NCBI GenBank assembly: GCA_000209465.1
Contig: GL890602.1
Coordinates: 1 to 47,583 of the forward strand
Direction: 5' to 3'
Source of the DNA: Lachnospiraceae oral taxon 107 str. F0167
Lineage (GTDB): Bacteria > Bacillota > Clostridia > Lachnospirales > Lachnospiraceae
Length of the DNA stretch: 47,583 nt
Part shown: positions 33,415 through 41,816 of the stretch, in pieces
Position numbering within the stretch: the first letter of the stretch is position 1
Layout: each line of letters opens with the position of its first letter
The notes under the pieces: generated by a model
What the model was told of the DNA's origin: nothing
What the model saw: the letters and a program-made list of their open reading frames with translations, nothing else
The model's database searches: none
Position numbers and translations under genes: made by a program

Positions 33415-33870
33415 ATGCTTAGAGTGTGGTTTGGTGATAGAGATAATGTAATATATAATACATCAGTATATTTTAGAAACAGATATAAAGACAGCTGGAT
33501 TACAGATGAATTTGCAAGAGTCGCTATTAAAGATATTGACAGATCTGAAGTATTGGATGCAAATACTATTCAAAGCCCTGTTTTAGGACAAATTCCGCCG
33601 GATAAGCTATCAGGTGGTGTAAAGGCTTTGATTCTTATGAAAAATGAACCGGGTAAGACATTTAATGCATCCAACTGTGGAGATAATTGCTCAAAATGGA
33701 TACTAGAGCTTGGTAAAGAAAAGAATTTTACAATAGCCCTATATCACATAATGGATTTTGGAAAGGAAGATTTTGAAATTCGTATTTTAAATGACAAAAA
33801 ACTTATTGTACATAATATGAGAGAGTTTTTAGATGCGGCGGATAAATATCTTAAGGAGAATATGCAGTAA
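33415..33870 (+). CDS. DUF4869 domain protein
   Basis: 151 residues, soluble. The family opens with MLRVWFGDRDNVIYNTSVYF; the centre has IPPDKLSGGVKALILM followed by NASNCGDNCSKWILELGKEK, with two cysteines. The domain is known from Clostridia but has no assigned function. GGAGG precedes the ATG, and the next gene begins at its stop codon (TAATG), so it is translated with the ATPase. A decayed copy lies at 43167. Confidence 0.8.
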   Translation: MLRVWFGDRDNVIYNTSVYFRNRYKDSWITDEFARVAIKDIDRSEVLDANTIQSPVLGQIPPDKLSGGVKALILMKNEPGKTFNASNCGDNCSKWILELGKEKNFTIALYHIMDFGKEDFEIRILNDKKLIVHNMREFLDAADKYLKENMQ

Positions 33871-34520
33871 TGATTGGTAGGGTAAGTATTAAGATAAGCA
33901 ATCAAAGAAACTCTTATAAATTCACACTAAATAGGAATATTACTATTCTTCGTGGAGACAGCGGCACAGGGAAGACCACATTGTATGATATGATTAGAGA
34001 TTATAACAATCTGGGAAGAGAAAGCGGAGTAAAGATTAGCGGTGGAAATATTGTAACGCTGGAAGGAAGAAATTGGGAAGACGAACTTGATAAGTTGAGT
34101 AAAAAAATTGTAGTGATTGATGAAGGAAGTAAGTTTGTATTTTCAAAGGAATTTGCAAATAAGGTAAAGGGTTGCGATAATTACTTCCTAATAATAACAA
34201 GAAGTTATCTTTCACAGTTGCCATACAGTGTTGATGAAATATATCGTATTAAGGGTACCGGAAAGAACAAAGAATTTGAGAGAGTTTATACTGATATTGA
34301 TAAATTTTATGATAATCCTGATCCAAATAGATTTCCATTCATGCCGGATATTATTATTACAGAAGACAGCAAGTCCGGATATGAGTTTTTCTTAGATACT
34401 GTAAAAAATACAAATATAAAATGTGAAGCAGCAGGAGGAAAGTTACCATTATACTACATACAGCCGGACATAAAGGGGAAAATAATGATGCAGATTGCAC
34501 ATATTAAGTTGGATAATTAA
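33870..34520 (+). CDS. P-loop ATPase/GTPase partner of DUF4869
   Basis: 216 residues. A Walker A loop, GDSGTGKTT, lies near residue 29-37, and VVIDEG (about 88-93) is a Walker B-like strand; EYANKVKGCDNYFLIITRS-like text continues with ITRSYLSQLPYS, which reads as an ABC/SMC-type small ATPase without a signature motif. The C-terminal YYIQPDIKGKIMMQIAHIKLDN ends the gene. Overlaps the DUF4869 stop by one base. No family role is known; the pair looks like a module. Confidence 0.75.
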   Translation: MIGRVSIKISNQRNSYKFTLNRNITILRGDSGTGKTTLYDMIRDYNNLGRESGVKISGGNIVTLEGRNWEDELDKLSKKIVVIDEGSKFVFSKEFANKVKGCDNYFLIITRSYLSQLPYSVDEIYRIKGTGKNKEFERVYTDIDKFYDNPDPNRFPFMPDIIITEDSKSGYEFFLDTVKNTNIKCEAAGGKLPLYYIQPDIKGKIMMQIAHIKLDN

Positions 34521-34528
34521 GGTGTAAT

Positions 34529-34724
34529 ATGAAAAGAAATAAATTATATTTACTATTGTTTATGATATTTTTTATTCTCAGGTTGCATGAGAGAAGATGA
34601 AAACATCATCACAAGTGAGGGAGCAGAAAGTACAATTATTGAAGATAGTACGGTTGCCAAAGCTAATGACAATGAGAGCAAAGAAGAGAGTTTTAAGGAT
34701 GTTTGGTGTAATGTTAAACAATAA
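34529..34724 (+). pseudogene. Truncated, frameshifted copy of the DUF4846 lipoprotein gene
   Basis: ATG at 34529 gives MKRNKLYLLLFMIFF, like the start of the lipoprotein at 36632. The frame then breaks inside the signal peptide; in the neighbouring frame the text continues SGCMREDENIITSEGAEST and NDNESKEESF, matching the low-complexity region of the intact protein (EEAEST, NDNESKEEST). Only the first 60 or so codons remain. The stop is at 34724. Confidence 0.8.
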
Positions 34725-34839
34725 AGACTTGAAAATTTAGTATGTAAATAACAGGACACCTTTTAGGAAGCTTATTAAAAAAAGTAATTAAGAAATTCCG
34801 GTTTACTAGTCTTGGTAAATTTGGAGTTGAGGTTAAGAT

Positions 34840-35370
34840 ATGAGAAAAGTAAAACTGTTTATAGCTATGAGTGTAGATGGCTATATTGCTGATAAAAATG
34901 GGGGTGTCGCTTTTCTGCAAGGTCATGAAGATTGTTTAGAAAACGAAAGTACCTATTCTGAGTTTATAAAAAATATAGACACAGTTCTGATGGGTTGGAA
35001 TACTTACAATCAGATAATAACTGAGTTATCCCCTGATAATTGGGTTTATGACAATTTATTGACTTATGTTTTCACTCACCGAGAACAACAAGATTCCGAT
35101 AAGATCATTTTTACAAGTGATAATTTGGAGGAATTGATCAAGAAATTAAAAGGGGTTGAAGGAAAAGATATTTGGATATGTGGAGGAGCAGACTTAGTTC
35201 AACAAGCCATTTCTTCAGATGTGATTGATGAGTATCTTATATCCATTATTCCTACAATTTTAGGGAATGGTATAAAATTATTTAGCCAAAATGATGCGGA
35301 ACATAAATTGAAATTAATCAACACGATAAAAAATAATGGAATTGTCGAGTTGAATTATATTCGTAGATAA
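34840..35370 (+). CDS. Dihydrofolate-reductase-like (RibD C-terminal) protein
   Basis: 176 residues. RKVKLFIAMSVDGYIADKNGG is the family opening; DTVLMGWNTYNQI and IWICGGADLVQQAISS supply NADPH-binding features; DEYLISIIPTILGNGIKLF closes the fold. These proteins (YyaP/YwjB type) are reductases of unknown substrate; they are not the housekeeping folate enzyme. It has no close partner gene. Confidence 0.88.
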   Translation: MRKVKLFIAMSVDGYIADKNGGVAFLQGHEDCLENESTYSEFIKNIDTVLMGWNTYNQIITELSPDNWVYDNLLTYVFTHREQQDSDKIIFTSDNLEELIKKLKGVEGKDIWICGGADLVQQAISSDVIDEYLISIIPTILGNGIKLFSQNDAEHKLKLINTIKNNGIVELNYIRR

Positions 35371-35413
35371 AAATTAAATTGTAGATGACGATAATATCTA
35401 CAGGTAAATCTCA

Positions 35414-35480
35414 GTTTGCTAAGCTCGGTAATTAGAATTTAAAAAGCCGAATTATAAAAACAATGAGGGACAAATAAAAT
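35414..35480 (+). repeat. Duplicated leader, copy 2
   Basis: GTTTGCTAAGCTCGGTAATT at 35414 is the second copy of the element at 32573. Together with the following gene it defines a duplicated unit of about 480 bases. Confidence 0.75.
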
Positions 35481-35891
35481 ATGAAATTGAAATTAGAAAA
35501 TATTGAATCGAAAAGAACTGAAGAACTTGCAAATTTAATCCGAGCATACAATAGATCCAATAGAGAGCCGTCTAAAAGTGAACCTTTAAATATTTATTTG
35601 GAAGATGAACAGGGCAATTTAAAGGCAGGAATGGTAGCGGAAACTTTTGGAAATTGGCTTGAGATTGAATATTTATATGTCAGCGATAATTTACGGGGGC
35701 AAGGGATCGGTTCAAAAATTTTGAAAATGTCGGAAAGAGAGTCAAAAGAGCGAGGGTGTAAGTATTCATTTGTGGATACTTTCAATTTTCAAGCACCGAA
35801 ATTTTATGAAAAGCATGGCTATAAAGAAGTGTTTGCATTGGAAAAATACCCTTATACAGGTGAGAGATACTATTATACAAAAGAGTTGTGA
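35481..35891 (+). CDS. GNAT family N-acetyltransferase, copy 2
   Basis: 136 residues, nearly identical to copy 1. Substitutions lie mainly in the first 27 residues (A8I, E11K, K12R, Q14E, K27N), with D70N, A84S and D135E further on, so the acetyl-CoA site is conserved and both copies look functional. The codon-level similarity suggests a recent duplication. Confidence 0.88.
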   Translation: MKLKLENIESKRTEELANLIRAYNRSNREPSKSEPLNIYLEDEQGNLKAGMVAETFGNWLEIEYLYVSDNLRGQGIGSKILKMSERESKERGCKYSFVDTFNFQAPKFYEKHGYKEVFALEKYPYTGERYYYTKEL

Positions 35892-35969
35892 TTTGAAATG
35901 TGGTTTTGAATTGGAATCATTTACTATGATAACCATTATAGGGAAATCATTATTTACGAAGGAGGGCTG

Positions 35970-36587
35970 ATGAAAGATATTAGACCGGATTTTAAAAATA
36001 TAAAATCATTTGAAGAATTTAACAGATACTATTGGTATCGAGAAGAACTTTCACAAATTTGTAAATCCCTTGGATTGGAGTATAGATGTACAAAACAAGA
36101 GCTGAACTTAATTATAGAACAATTTTTTAGGGGAAATAGAGTAGAAAAATCTGTAAGGAAAGTAAACAAAAATCAAACTGAATCGATAAATTTAAATACG
36201 CCATTGCTTGAAGCCGGATTTTCCTTTAACCAAAAATTTAGAGATTATTTTTCTGCCGTAACAGGTGTTAATCCGTTTAAATTTAATGCTGATATGGCAA
36301 CAGCTTGGAGGAAAGTAAAAGCCGAAAATGATTTAAGCTTTACGATACAAGATATGCTGAAAGTATATTATGGTGAATCAGATTACGCTAAGTATGATAA
36401 TTCAGCTTGTCAATGGAATCAGTTTTTAAAAGATTTTTGTTTAGATGAATGTAGCAATAATTATTCTGATAAGTTAAAAGCTGCAGCTACCCTTTGGAAA
36501 GAAGTTAGAGACTCAAAAAATGAAAAAGTTTATTCAAGGGAACTTTTAAAAAAATATGAAGACAAAATAGAGGAGTACTTAAAGTAA
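35970..36587 (+). CDS. SAP-domain protein with DUF6434-like region
   Basis: 205 residues. The N-terminus (ELSQICKSLGLEYRCTKQELNLIIEQFF, about 26-53) is SAP-like, a helical nucleic-acid-binding motif. The centre (LNTPLLEAGFSFNQKFRDYFSAVTG and FKFNADMATAWRKVKAEN) matches the pattern of DUF6434 proteins. Probably cytosolic; role unknown. GGAGGG precedes the ATG. Confidence 0.72.
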   Translation: MKDIRPDFKNIKSFEEFNRYYWYREELSQICKSLGLEYRCTKQELNLIIEQFFRGNRVEKSVRKVNKNQTESINLNTPLLEAGFSFNQKFRDYFSAVTGVNPFKFNADMATAWRKVKAENDLSFTIQDMLKVYYGESDYAKYDNSACQWNQFLKDFCLDECSNNYSDKLKAAATLWKEVRDSKNEKVYSRELLKKYEDKIEEYLK

Positions 36588-36631
36588 ATAAATCTGATTT
36601 TAAGAGTTTGAAAGGGGGTATACAGACATTG

Positions 36632-37591
36632 ATGAATTTTATGAAGAGAAATAAATTTTATTTACTGCTTACTATGATTATTTGCATATGTTGTGGTTGT
36701 AAGAGTAAAAATATGAATACCGTCACAAATGAGGAAGCGGAAAGTACAATTGTTGAAAATAGTAATGATATAAAAACAAATGATAATGAGAGCAAGGAAG
36801 AAAGCACTGAGGAAAGTGCTGTGAAACTTTCGGATTTTATAAATCCTGAGGGCAATACACTTTTTACCCGTTTTATTACTCCAAAGGGATACAAAAGGGT
36901 GGATGTGCCTGAGGGAAGCTTTGCCTATTTTATAGGCAATTATAATTTGGAGCCTGACGGTACTCCGGTATATTATTTTGACAAAAGAGAAAAGGCAGGA
37001 AACGGTCATGTTGCGGTATTTTCCATGGAAGTGGCAGAGGAGGATTTGCAGCAATGTGCAGACAGCATTATGAGAGTATATGCCGAATATTTGTATAAGA
37101 TAGGAGAGCAGGATAAAATAAGCTTTACATTTGTAGACGGCTTTGTATGCGATTATGAGCACTGGAGACAGGGGTATAGGGTAAAGTTTTCAAATGATAA
37201 ACCGTACTGGGAGAAAAGTGCAAATCCTGACAGTGGTGAGGAAACATTTAAAAAGTATCTTCGCATTGTATTTGCCTATTCTTCCACACTTTCTATGGAA
37301 AAAGAGTCAAGACCTGTAGATATCTCTGAAATTCAGGTGGGGGATATTTTTATAAAGGGAGGAAGCCCCGGACATGTGGTAATGGTGGCTGATATCTGTG
37401 AAAATGAAGCAGGAGAAAAGGCATTCTTACTGGCACAGGGCTTTATGCCGGCACAAAGTTTTCATATAATTAAAAATCCTACCCACAGTGAGGACCCATG
37501 GTATTATGAAGGTGAGATAAAATATCCTTTAAGAACACAGAATTATACCTTTGATGAGGGAAGTTTAAAAAGGCTTGATTATTTGCAATAG
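36632..37591 (+). CDS. DUF4846 domain lipoprotein
   Basis: 319 residues. Lipoprotein signal MKRNKFYLLLTMIICICCGC (cysteine about residue 23), then an acidic low-complexity spacer, then a DUF4846 domain with AEEDLQQCADSIMRVYAEYLY, YLRIVFAYSSTLSM and VGDIFIKGGSPGHVVMVADI followed by LLAQGFMPAQSFHI. The PGHVV-His and AQ-xx-PAQ positions look like a cysteine-free NlpC-like or amidase-like fold, but no activity is known. The start codon is uncertain (36632 chosen; AAAGGGGG is 14 bases upstream). A broken 5' copy is at 34529. Confidence 0.85.
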   Translation: MNFMKRNKFYLLLTMIICICCGCKSKNMNTVTNEEAESTIVENSNDIKTNDNESKEESTEESAVKLSDFINPEGNTLFTRFITPKGYKRVDVPEGSFAYFIGNYNLEPDGTPVYYFDKREKAGNGHVAVFSMEVAEEDLQQCADSIMRVYAEYLYKIGEQDKISFTFVDGFVCDYEHWRQGYRVKFSNDKPYWEKSANPDSGEETFKKYLRIVFAYSSTLSMEKESRPVDISEIQVGDIFIKGGSPGHVVMVADICENEAGEKAFLLAQGFMPAQSFHIIKNPTHSEDPWYYEGEIKYPLRTQNYTFDEGSLKRLDYLQ

Positions 37592-37607
37592 ATATAGGCG
37601 TTAGTTA

Positions 37608-37636
37608 TTGACACCTAACTTAAAAAGGAATAAAAT
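37608..37636 (+). promoter_or_regulatory. Promoter of the frameshifted TetR gene
   Basis: TTGACA (37608-37613), 17 bases, TAAAAT (37631-37636). Confidence 0.75.
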
Positions 37637-37652
37637 GATAACAAAGTTATCA
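37636..37652 (+). promoter_or_regulatory. TetR operator, perfect palindrome
   Basis: TGATAAC-AAA-GTTATCA overlaps the end of the -10. The same GATAAC half sites recur before the ECF operon at 38324-38351. Confidence 0.7.
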
Positions 37653-37664
37653 GAAAGGTAAAAG

Positions 37665-38288
37665 TATGTCAAACGGAGCATATGATATCACACATAAAAA
37701 GATATTAGAAAGTGGAAAGGAACTTTTTTTAAAAAATTAGGTTATGAAAGGACCAATCTCAGGGAGCTTTGTAAGAAGGCAGGAGTTACTACAGGTGCAT
37801 TTTACAGGCATTTTGAGGACAAGTCTTCCATCTTTCGAGAACTTGTAGATGATGTGGCAACCGGTCTTTTATCAGGATTTGATAGAGCTGAAGATAAATG
37901 CTTTGATAATATAGATACGGGAAATACGGATGAAATCTGGAATATTTCTTCAGATGCTATAAGAGAATTTATACACTATATTTATATGCATTTCGATATA
38001 TTTAAGCTTATAATTTGCTGCTCGGACGGAACGGAATATAATAACTATATTGACCGCATTGTTGAGCGTGAATTAAACAGTATGTATCGTATGTATGAAG
38101 CACTGGATGAAAAGGGGATTTCTTATAATCGTGTTGCAAAGAATGAGTTACATATGATTATACATGCATATTATGCCTGTATTTTTGAAACGGTTTTACA
38201 TGATTTCAGTAAAGAAACAGCACTGGATTCTGTTCAAAGTCTGTCGAGTTTTTTTACAGCAGGATGGAGGAAACTGCTTCAAATCTAG
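37665..38288 (+). pseudogene. TetR-family regulator with a frameshift in a T7A6 tract
   Basis: The first frame runs MSNGAYDITHKKILESGKELFLKN and stops. One extra base in the tract CTTTTTTTAAAAAATTAGG would restore LFLKKLGYERTNLRELC and then KKAGVTTGAFYRHFEDKSS, a standard TetR helix-turn-helix, followed by a C-terminal domain to 38288. The only lesion is this homopolymer, so it is either a recent mutation, a phase-variable switch, or a sequencing error. A GATAAC palindrome lies at its own promoter and another before the following ECF transporter operon. Confidence 0.85.
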
Positions 38289-38323
38289 GATTGTCACAAT
38301 ATGTGGCATATTTTTGACTCAAA

Positions 38324-38351
38324 GATAACTAAGTATGCAATCTAAGTTATC
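38324..38351 (+). promoter_or_regulatory. Second GATAAC operator before the ECF operon
   Basis: GATAACTAAG (38324-38333) and CTAAGTTATC (38342-38351) are inverted with one mismatch and an 8-base spacer, just downstream of a TTGACT -35 (38314-38319). It links the TetR regulator to the transporter. Confidence 0.65.
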
Positions 38352-38386
38352 ATAAATTAGATAAATAAATTCTAGGAGGAATTTGT

Positions 38387-38971
38387 ATGAAAAGTGATAG
38401 TTTAAAGACAAAAGATTTGATTCATGTAGGTGTGTATACGGCAATTTATATTGTGGTATTTTTTACAGTGGGAATGATTAATGCAATCCCATTCCTTTAT
38501 CCTCTGCTGTTTATTTTGGTTCCGCTTATTACAGGAATACCTTTTATGTTATTTTTGACTAAAGTGGAAAAGTTCGGAATGGTAAGTATTATGGCGGTTA
38601 TTATCGGTATATTTTGGTATATTATGGGATATACATGGATTCCTACTGTAAGCTTTATTGTGTTGGGACTTATTTCCGACTTTGTTATGAAAGCAGGAAA
38701 ATATAAAAAGTTCAGTATGAATATTCTTGGATTTGTAATTTTTTCTTGCAGTATGCTGGGGCTTCCTGCACCGATGTGGCTGATGACAGAGACTTATATG
38801 GCAGGTGTTCGAGAAGCTATGGGTGAAAAATATGTAATGGAAGTAACAAAATTTATGCCGCCATGGATGGGATTTGTGGCATTGGTTTGTATTATTATTT
38901 CTTCAATTCTTGGGGCATTTATTGGCAGAAGAATGTTAAAAAAGCATTTTGAGAGAGCGGGAATTGCATAG
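38387..38971 (+). CDS. ECF transporter S component, MptD/Trep_Strep family
   Basis: 194 residues with five or six membrane helices. LKTKDLIHVGVYTAIYIVVFFTVGM and the C-terminal FIGRRMLKKHFERAG are typical of the MptD family of substrate-binding S proteins. With the EcfT and fused EcfA below it makes a dedicated ECF importer. Substrates of this family are not settled (nucleobases, cofactors or amino sugars have been proposed). AGGAGG precedes the ATG. Confidence 0.88.
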   Translation: MKSDSLKTKDLIHVGVYTAIYIVVFFTVGMINAIPFLYPLLFILVPLITGIPFMLFLTKVEKFGMVSIMAVIIGIFWYIMGYTWIPTVSFIVLGLISDFVMKAGKYKKFSMNILGFVIFSCSMLGLPAPMWLMTETYMAGVREAMGEKYVMEVTKFMPPWMGFVALVCIIISSILGAFIGRRMLKKHFERAGIA

Positions 38972-38972
38972 T

Positions 38973-39707
38973 ATGGAAGAAAATATAATTTATGAGCCTC
39001 CAAAACATAGGGGATTATACCTTGATCCTCGTACTAAAGTACTTGTTATGCTTGTACTTGCAACTTTGATTTTTTTCGTTCATAAGAATCTTATATTGAA
39101 TTCAATACTTGTATTTATTCCTATTTTTTTATTGATTTCAGATAAGAGATATCGTCCGGCTTTTATTTACGGAGGTTTATTTGTAATTGCAATCTTTGTA
39201 AAAATATATGGAGGAAAGTTTGAATTCCCATATCTGATTTCTATGATTTTAGGACTTATTGTAGAACTTATTTTTAGATTTTTCCCTGTATTTATGTTTG
39301 GTTATTATATTATAAAATCAACAAAGCCGAATGAGTTTATATCCGCAATGAATTTGTGGCATATTCCGGAGGCATTTATTATTCCTGTTTCGGTCGTTTT
39401 TAGATTTGTTCCGACCTTGGCAGAGGAGAATAAGTCCATCAGTAATGCAATGAGGATGAGAGAGATAAGATTCGGAACCAAGAAATTCCTGAAAAACCCG
39501 TCAATGATTTTGGAATACAGATTGGTTCCACTTATGATGTCTGTTGCAAAGATAGGTGAAGAACTTTCGGCGGCGGCACTTTCAAGAGGACTTGGTAGAC
39601 TTAAAAAAAGGACATGTATGGTTGAGCTGAGATTTGGAATATGGGATGCAGGTATGGCTATTCTCATAGGCGTATTAGTTATATGGACAATAATGGGGAG
39701 AATATAA
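38973..39707 (+). CDS. ECF transporter transmembrane protein EcfT
   Basis: 244 residues. Hydrophobic helices flank the cytosolic coupling region with the paired motifs FRFVPTLAEENKSISNAMRMR and AAALSRGLG, the A-R-G type arms that touch the ATPases. It joins the S component to the ATPase. One base separates the S gene stop from its ATG. Confidence 0.88.
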   Translation: MEENIIYEPPKHRGLYLDPRTKVLVMLVLATLIFFVHKNLILNSILVFIPIFLLISDKRYRPAFIYGGLFVIAIFVKIYGGKFEFPYLISMILGLIVELIFRFFPVFMFGYYIIKSTKPNEFISAMNLWHIPEAFIIPVSVVFRFVPTLAEENKSISNAMRMREIRFGTKKFLKNPSMILEYRLVPLMMSVAKIGEELSAAALSRGLGRLKKRTCMVELRFGIWDAGMAILIGVLVIWTIMGRI

Positions 39708-39712
39708 ATAGT

Positions 39713-41176
39713 ATGGTTGTACTTGAAAATGTATCTTTTTCTTATAATACTGTAGAGCATAGTGCTGGTGTTTATGATATAAATCTGGAGATTTTGCCCG
39801 GGCAGGTTGTGATTCTTTGCGGTGCTTCAGGTTGCGGTAAGACTACAATTACAAGACTGATTAACGGGCTTTCACCTGCATATTATCCGGGAGAGCTCAA
39901 AGGAAATATACTTATTGACGGCATAGATTCATCTGAATTGACATTATACGAATTGTCACAAAAAATAGGCTCTGTTTTTCAAAACCCTCGTTCTCAGTTT
40001 TTTAGTGTGGACTCCACCGGAGAGATTGCTTTCGGATGCGAAAATATCGGTGTATCAAGAGAAGAAATATATAAAAGAATAGGACGTATAACCAAGGATT
40101 TAAATATGGAATATCTTCTTGACAGAGATATTTTCGCTTTGTCAGGAGGTGAAAAGCAAAAGATTGCATGTGCATCTGTTGCAGCAATGTTACCGGAAAT
40201 TTTTATCCTTGATGAACCCTCTTCAAATTTGGATCTTCGTACTATTTCTGATTTAAAGGAGGTAATAAGAAATTGGAAAAAGCAAGGTAAGACGGTTATT
40301 ATTGCTGAGCATAGGCTGTATTATCTGATGGAGCTTGCGGACAGAGTCATTTATATGAAGGACGGAAGGATTGTAAATGACTTTTCTATTGATGAATTTA
40401 AAAAAATTGAAGAAACACAATTGCATCAAATGGGGCTTCGTTCCGTTTATCCGGTCAAATTTGAGGAAAGGAATGATGAAAACAGTAATAAAAACAACTT
40501 CAGTTTTAATAATATTTCATTTTCTTATGGGAAAAGAAAATTTATCGATATTCCTGATATAACAGTTCCATATGGTGCAATTGTAGGAGTTTTAGGGTAT
40601 AATGGTGCAGGTAAGTCCACTCTTGCAAAGATGATATGCGGACTTGAAAAAAGGGTAAAGGGAAGTTTAAACTATAAATCCGGTATTATTATGGCAAAGG
40701 ATTGGAAAAATCTAAGTTATATGGTAATGCAGGATGTAAATCATCAGTTGTTTACGGAAAGTGTTTTGGATGAAGTTATTTTAAGTATGGAAGAAGATGA
40801 TGAGATTGCAAAAGAAAATGCTAAGAAAATACTTAAAGATCTGAATCTGGAGATGTTTTGTGATGTACATCCACTCTCTCTTTCGGGAGGTCAAAAACAG
40901 AGAGTGGCAATTGGCAGTGCAATAGCAAGTGATAAGGAAATATTGATTTTTGATGAGCCGACAAGTGGTCTTGACTATGAGCATATGTTGGAAGTTTCTG
41001 AAATCATAAAGCATTTAAAAGCTGAGGGAAGAACAAGCTTTATCATAACTCATGATCCGGAGTTTTTAGAGGAATGCTGTGATTATTTGATTTTTTTGGA
41101 GAATGGAAAGCTTTTATGGTCAGGAGCATGGACAAAAGAAAATGCGGAAAGAGTGAGTAAATTTTTTGAAATATAA
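39713..41176 (+). CDS. Fused energy-coupling ABC ATPase (two nucleotide-binding domains)
   Basis: 487 residues. Domain 1: Walker A GASGCGKT (37-44), LSGGEKQKIA, ILDEPSSNLD, and a switch H in AEHR. Domain 2: Walker A GYNGAGKS (295-302), LSGGQKQRVAIGSA, FDEPTSGLD. It powers the S/T pair above. I start at MVVLENVSFSY (39713), where GGGGAG lies upstream; an in-frame ATG at 39683 inside EcfT is an alternative. The three genes form one operon. Confidence 0.92.
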   Translation: MVVLENVSFSYNTVEHSAGVYDINLEILPGQVVILCGASGCGKTTITRLINGLSPAYYPGELKGNILIDGIDSSELTLYELSQKIGSVFQNPRSQFFSVDSTGEIAFGCENIGVSREEIYKRIGRITKDLNMEYLLDRDIFALSGGEKQKIACASVAAMLPEIFILDEPSSNLDLRTISDLKEVIRNWKKQGKTVIIAEHRLYYLMELADRVIYMKDGRIVNDFSIDEFKKIEETQLHQMGLRSVYPVKFEERNDENSNKNNFSFNNISFSYGKRKFIDIPDITVPYGAIVGVLGYNGAGKSTLAKMICGLEKRVKGSLNYKSGIIMAKDWKNLSYMVMQDVNHQLFTESVLDEVILSMEEDDEIAKENAKKILKDLNLEMFCDVHPLSLSGGQKQRVAIGSAIASDKEILIFDEPTSGLDYEHMLEVSEIIKHLKAEGRTSFIITHDPEFLEECCDYLIFLENGKLLWSGAWTKENAERVSKFFEI

Positions 41177-41213
41177 GTCTTATAGCAAAAATCTTATATA
41201 TACAGGAGATTAA

Positions 41214-41651
41214 ATGGTAAGAGAGATAAAAGAAAATGAATTAAATGATTTACTCCAACTGTATTTACATTTACATGAGAGCAGTTTGCCGGAGATGTCA
41301 AAGCATCTTGAGGAGGTCTGGCTTAGCATTATAAAAGATGAGAACCATCATATTATGGTTAATGAAATAGACGAAAAAATAGTATCCTCCTGTGTCTGTG
41401 TTATAATTCCGAATTTAACAAGAAATGCAAGGAGCTATGCATTTATAGAAAATGTGGTTACTCATGTAAATTATCGCGGCAGTGGCTATGCAAGTGAATG
41501 TTTAAATTTTGCCGGAGAGATAGCTAAAAAAGAGAATTGCTATAAGATGATGCTTTTAACAGGCTCAAAGGATGAATCTACATTAAACGTTTATAAAAAT
41601 GCAGGCTATAATTGTGCCGATAAGACAGCATTTATAAAGTGGATTAAATAA
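41214..41651 (+). CDS. GNAT family N-acetyltransferase
   Basis: 145 residues, unrelated to the two GNAT copies upstream. The acetyl-CoA loop is RGSGYASECLNFA, preceded by IENVVTHVNY and followed by LTGSKDESTLNVYKNAGYN. Its substrate is unknown. Begins 37 bases after the ATPase gene with AGGAG upstream and could be the last gene of the ECF operon. Confidence 0.85.
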   Translation: MVREIKENELNDLLQLYLHLHESSLPEMSKHLEEVWLSIIKDENHHIMVNEIDEKIVSSCVCVIIPNLTRNARSYAFIENVVTHVNYRGSGYASECLNFAGEIAKKENCYKMMLLTGSKDESTLNVYKNAGYNCADKTAFIKWIK

Positions 41652-41666
41652 TATTTATAAAAAAGT

Positions 41667-41715
41667 AAAGGGTATGTCGTGACAGTAGGACTTTTAATCG
41701 GGACATACCCTTTTT
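41667..41715 (+). terminator. Terminator after the acetyltransferase gene
   Basis: AAAGGGTATGTC (41667-41678) and GACATACCC (41702-41710) followed by TTTTT; the loop is 23 bases. Confidence 0.8.
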
Positions 41716-41816
41716 AATGCTTATATATAATAAATAGGTGAAAATCCTGACTTATAAATTTCATTCTTTATTATCACAGAAAATCTTATTTACAGTATTT
41801 TTTACAGACTATGATT

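Noticed and set aside
31524-35442. Cassette array like an integron, because several small unrelated genes are separated by a shared leader
   Set aside because: The shared element lacks the paired core sites of attC, is not at every border, and no integrase is visible; a duplication explains the two good copies.
36608-36631. TTG start eight codons upstream for the DUF4846 lipoprotein
   Set aside because: It would place the purine-rich ribosome site inside the coding region and spoil the signal peptide start.
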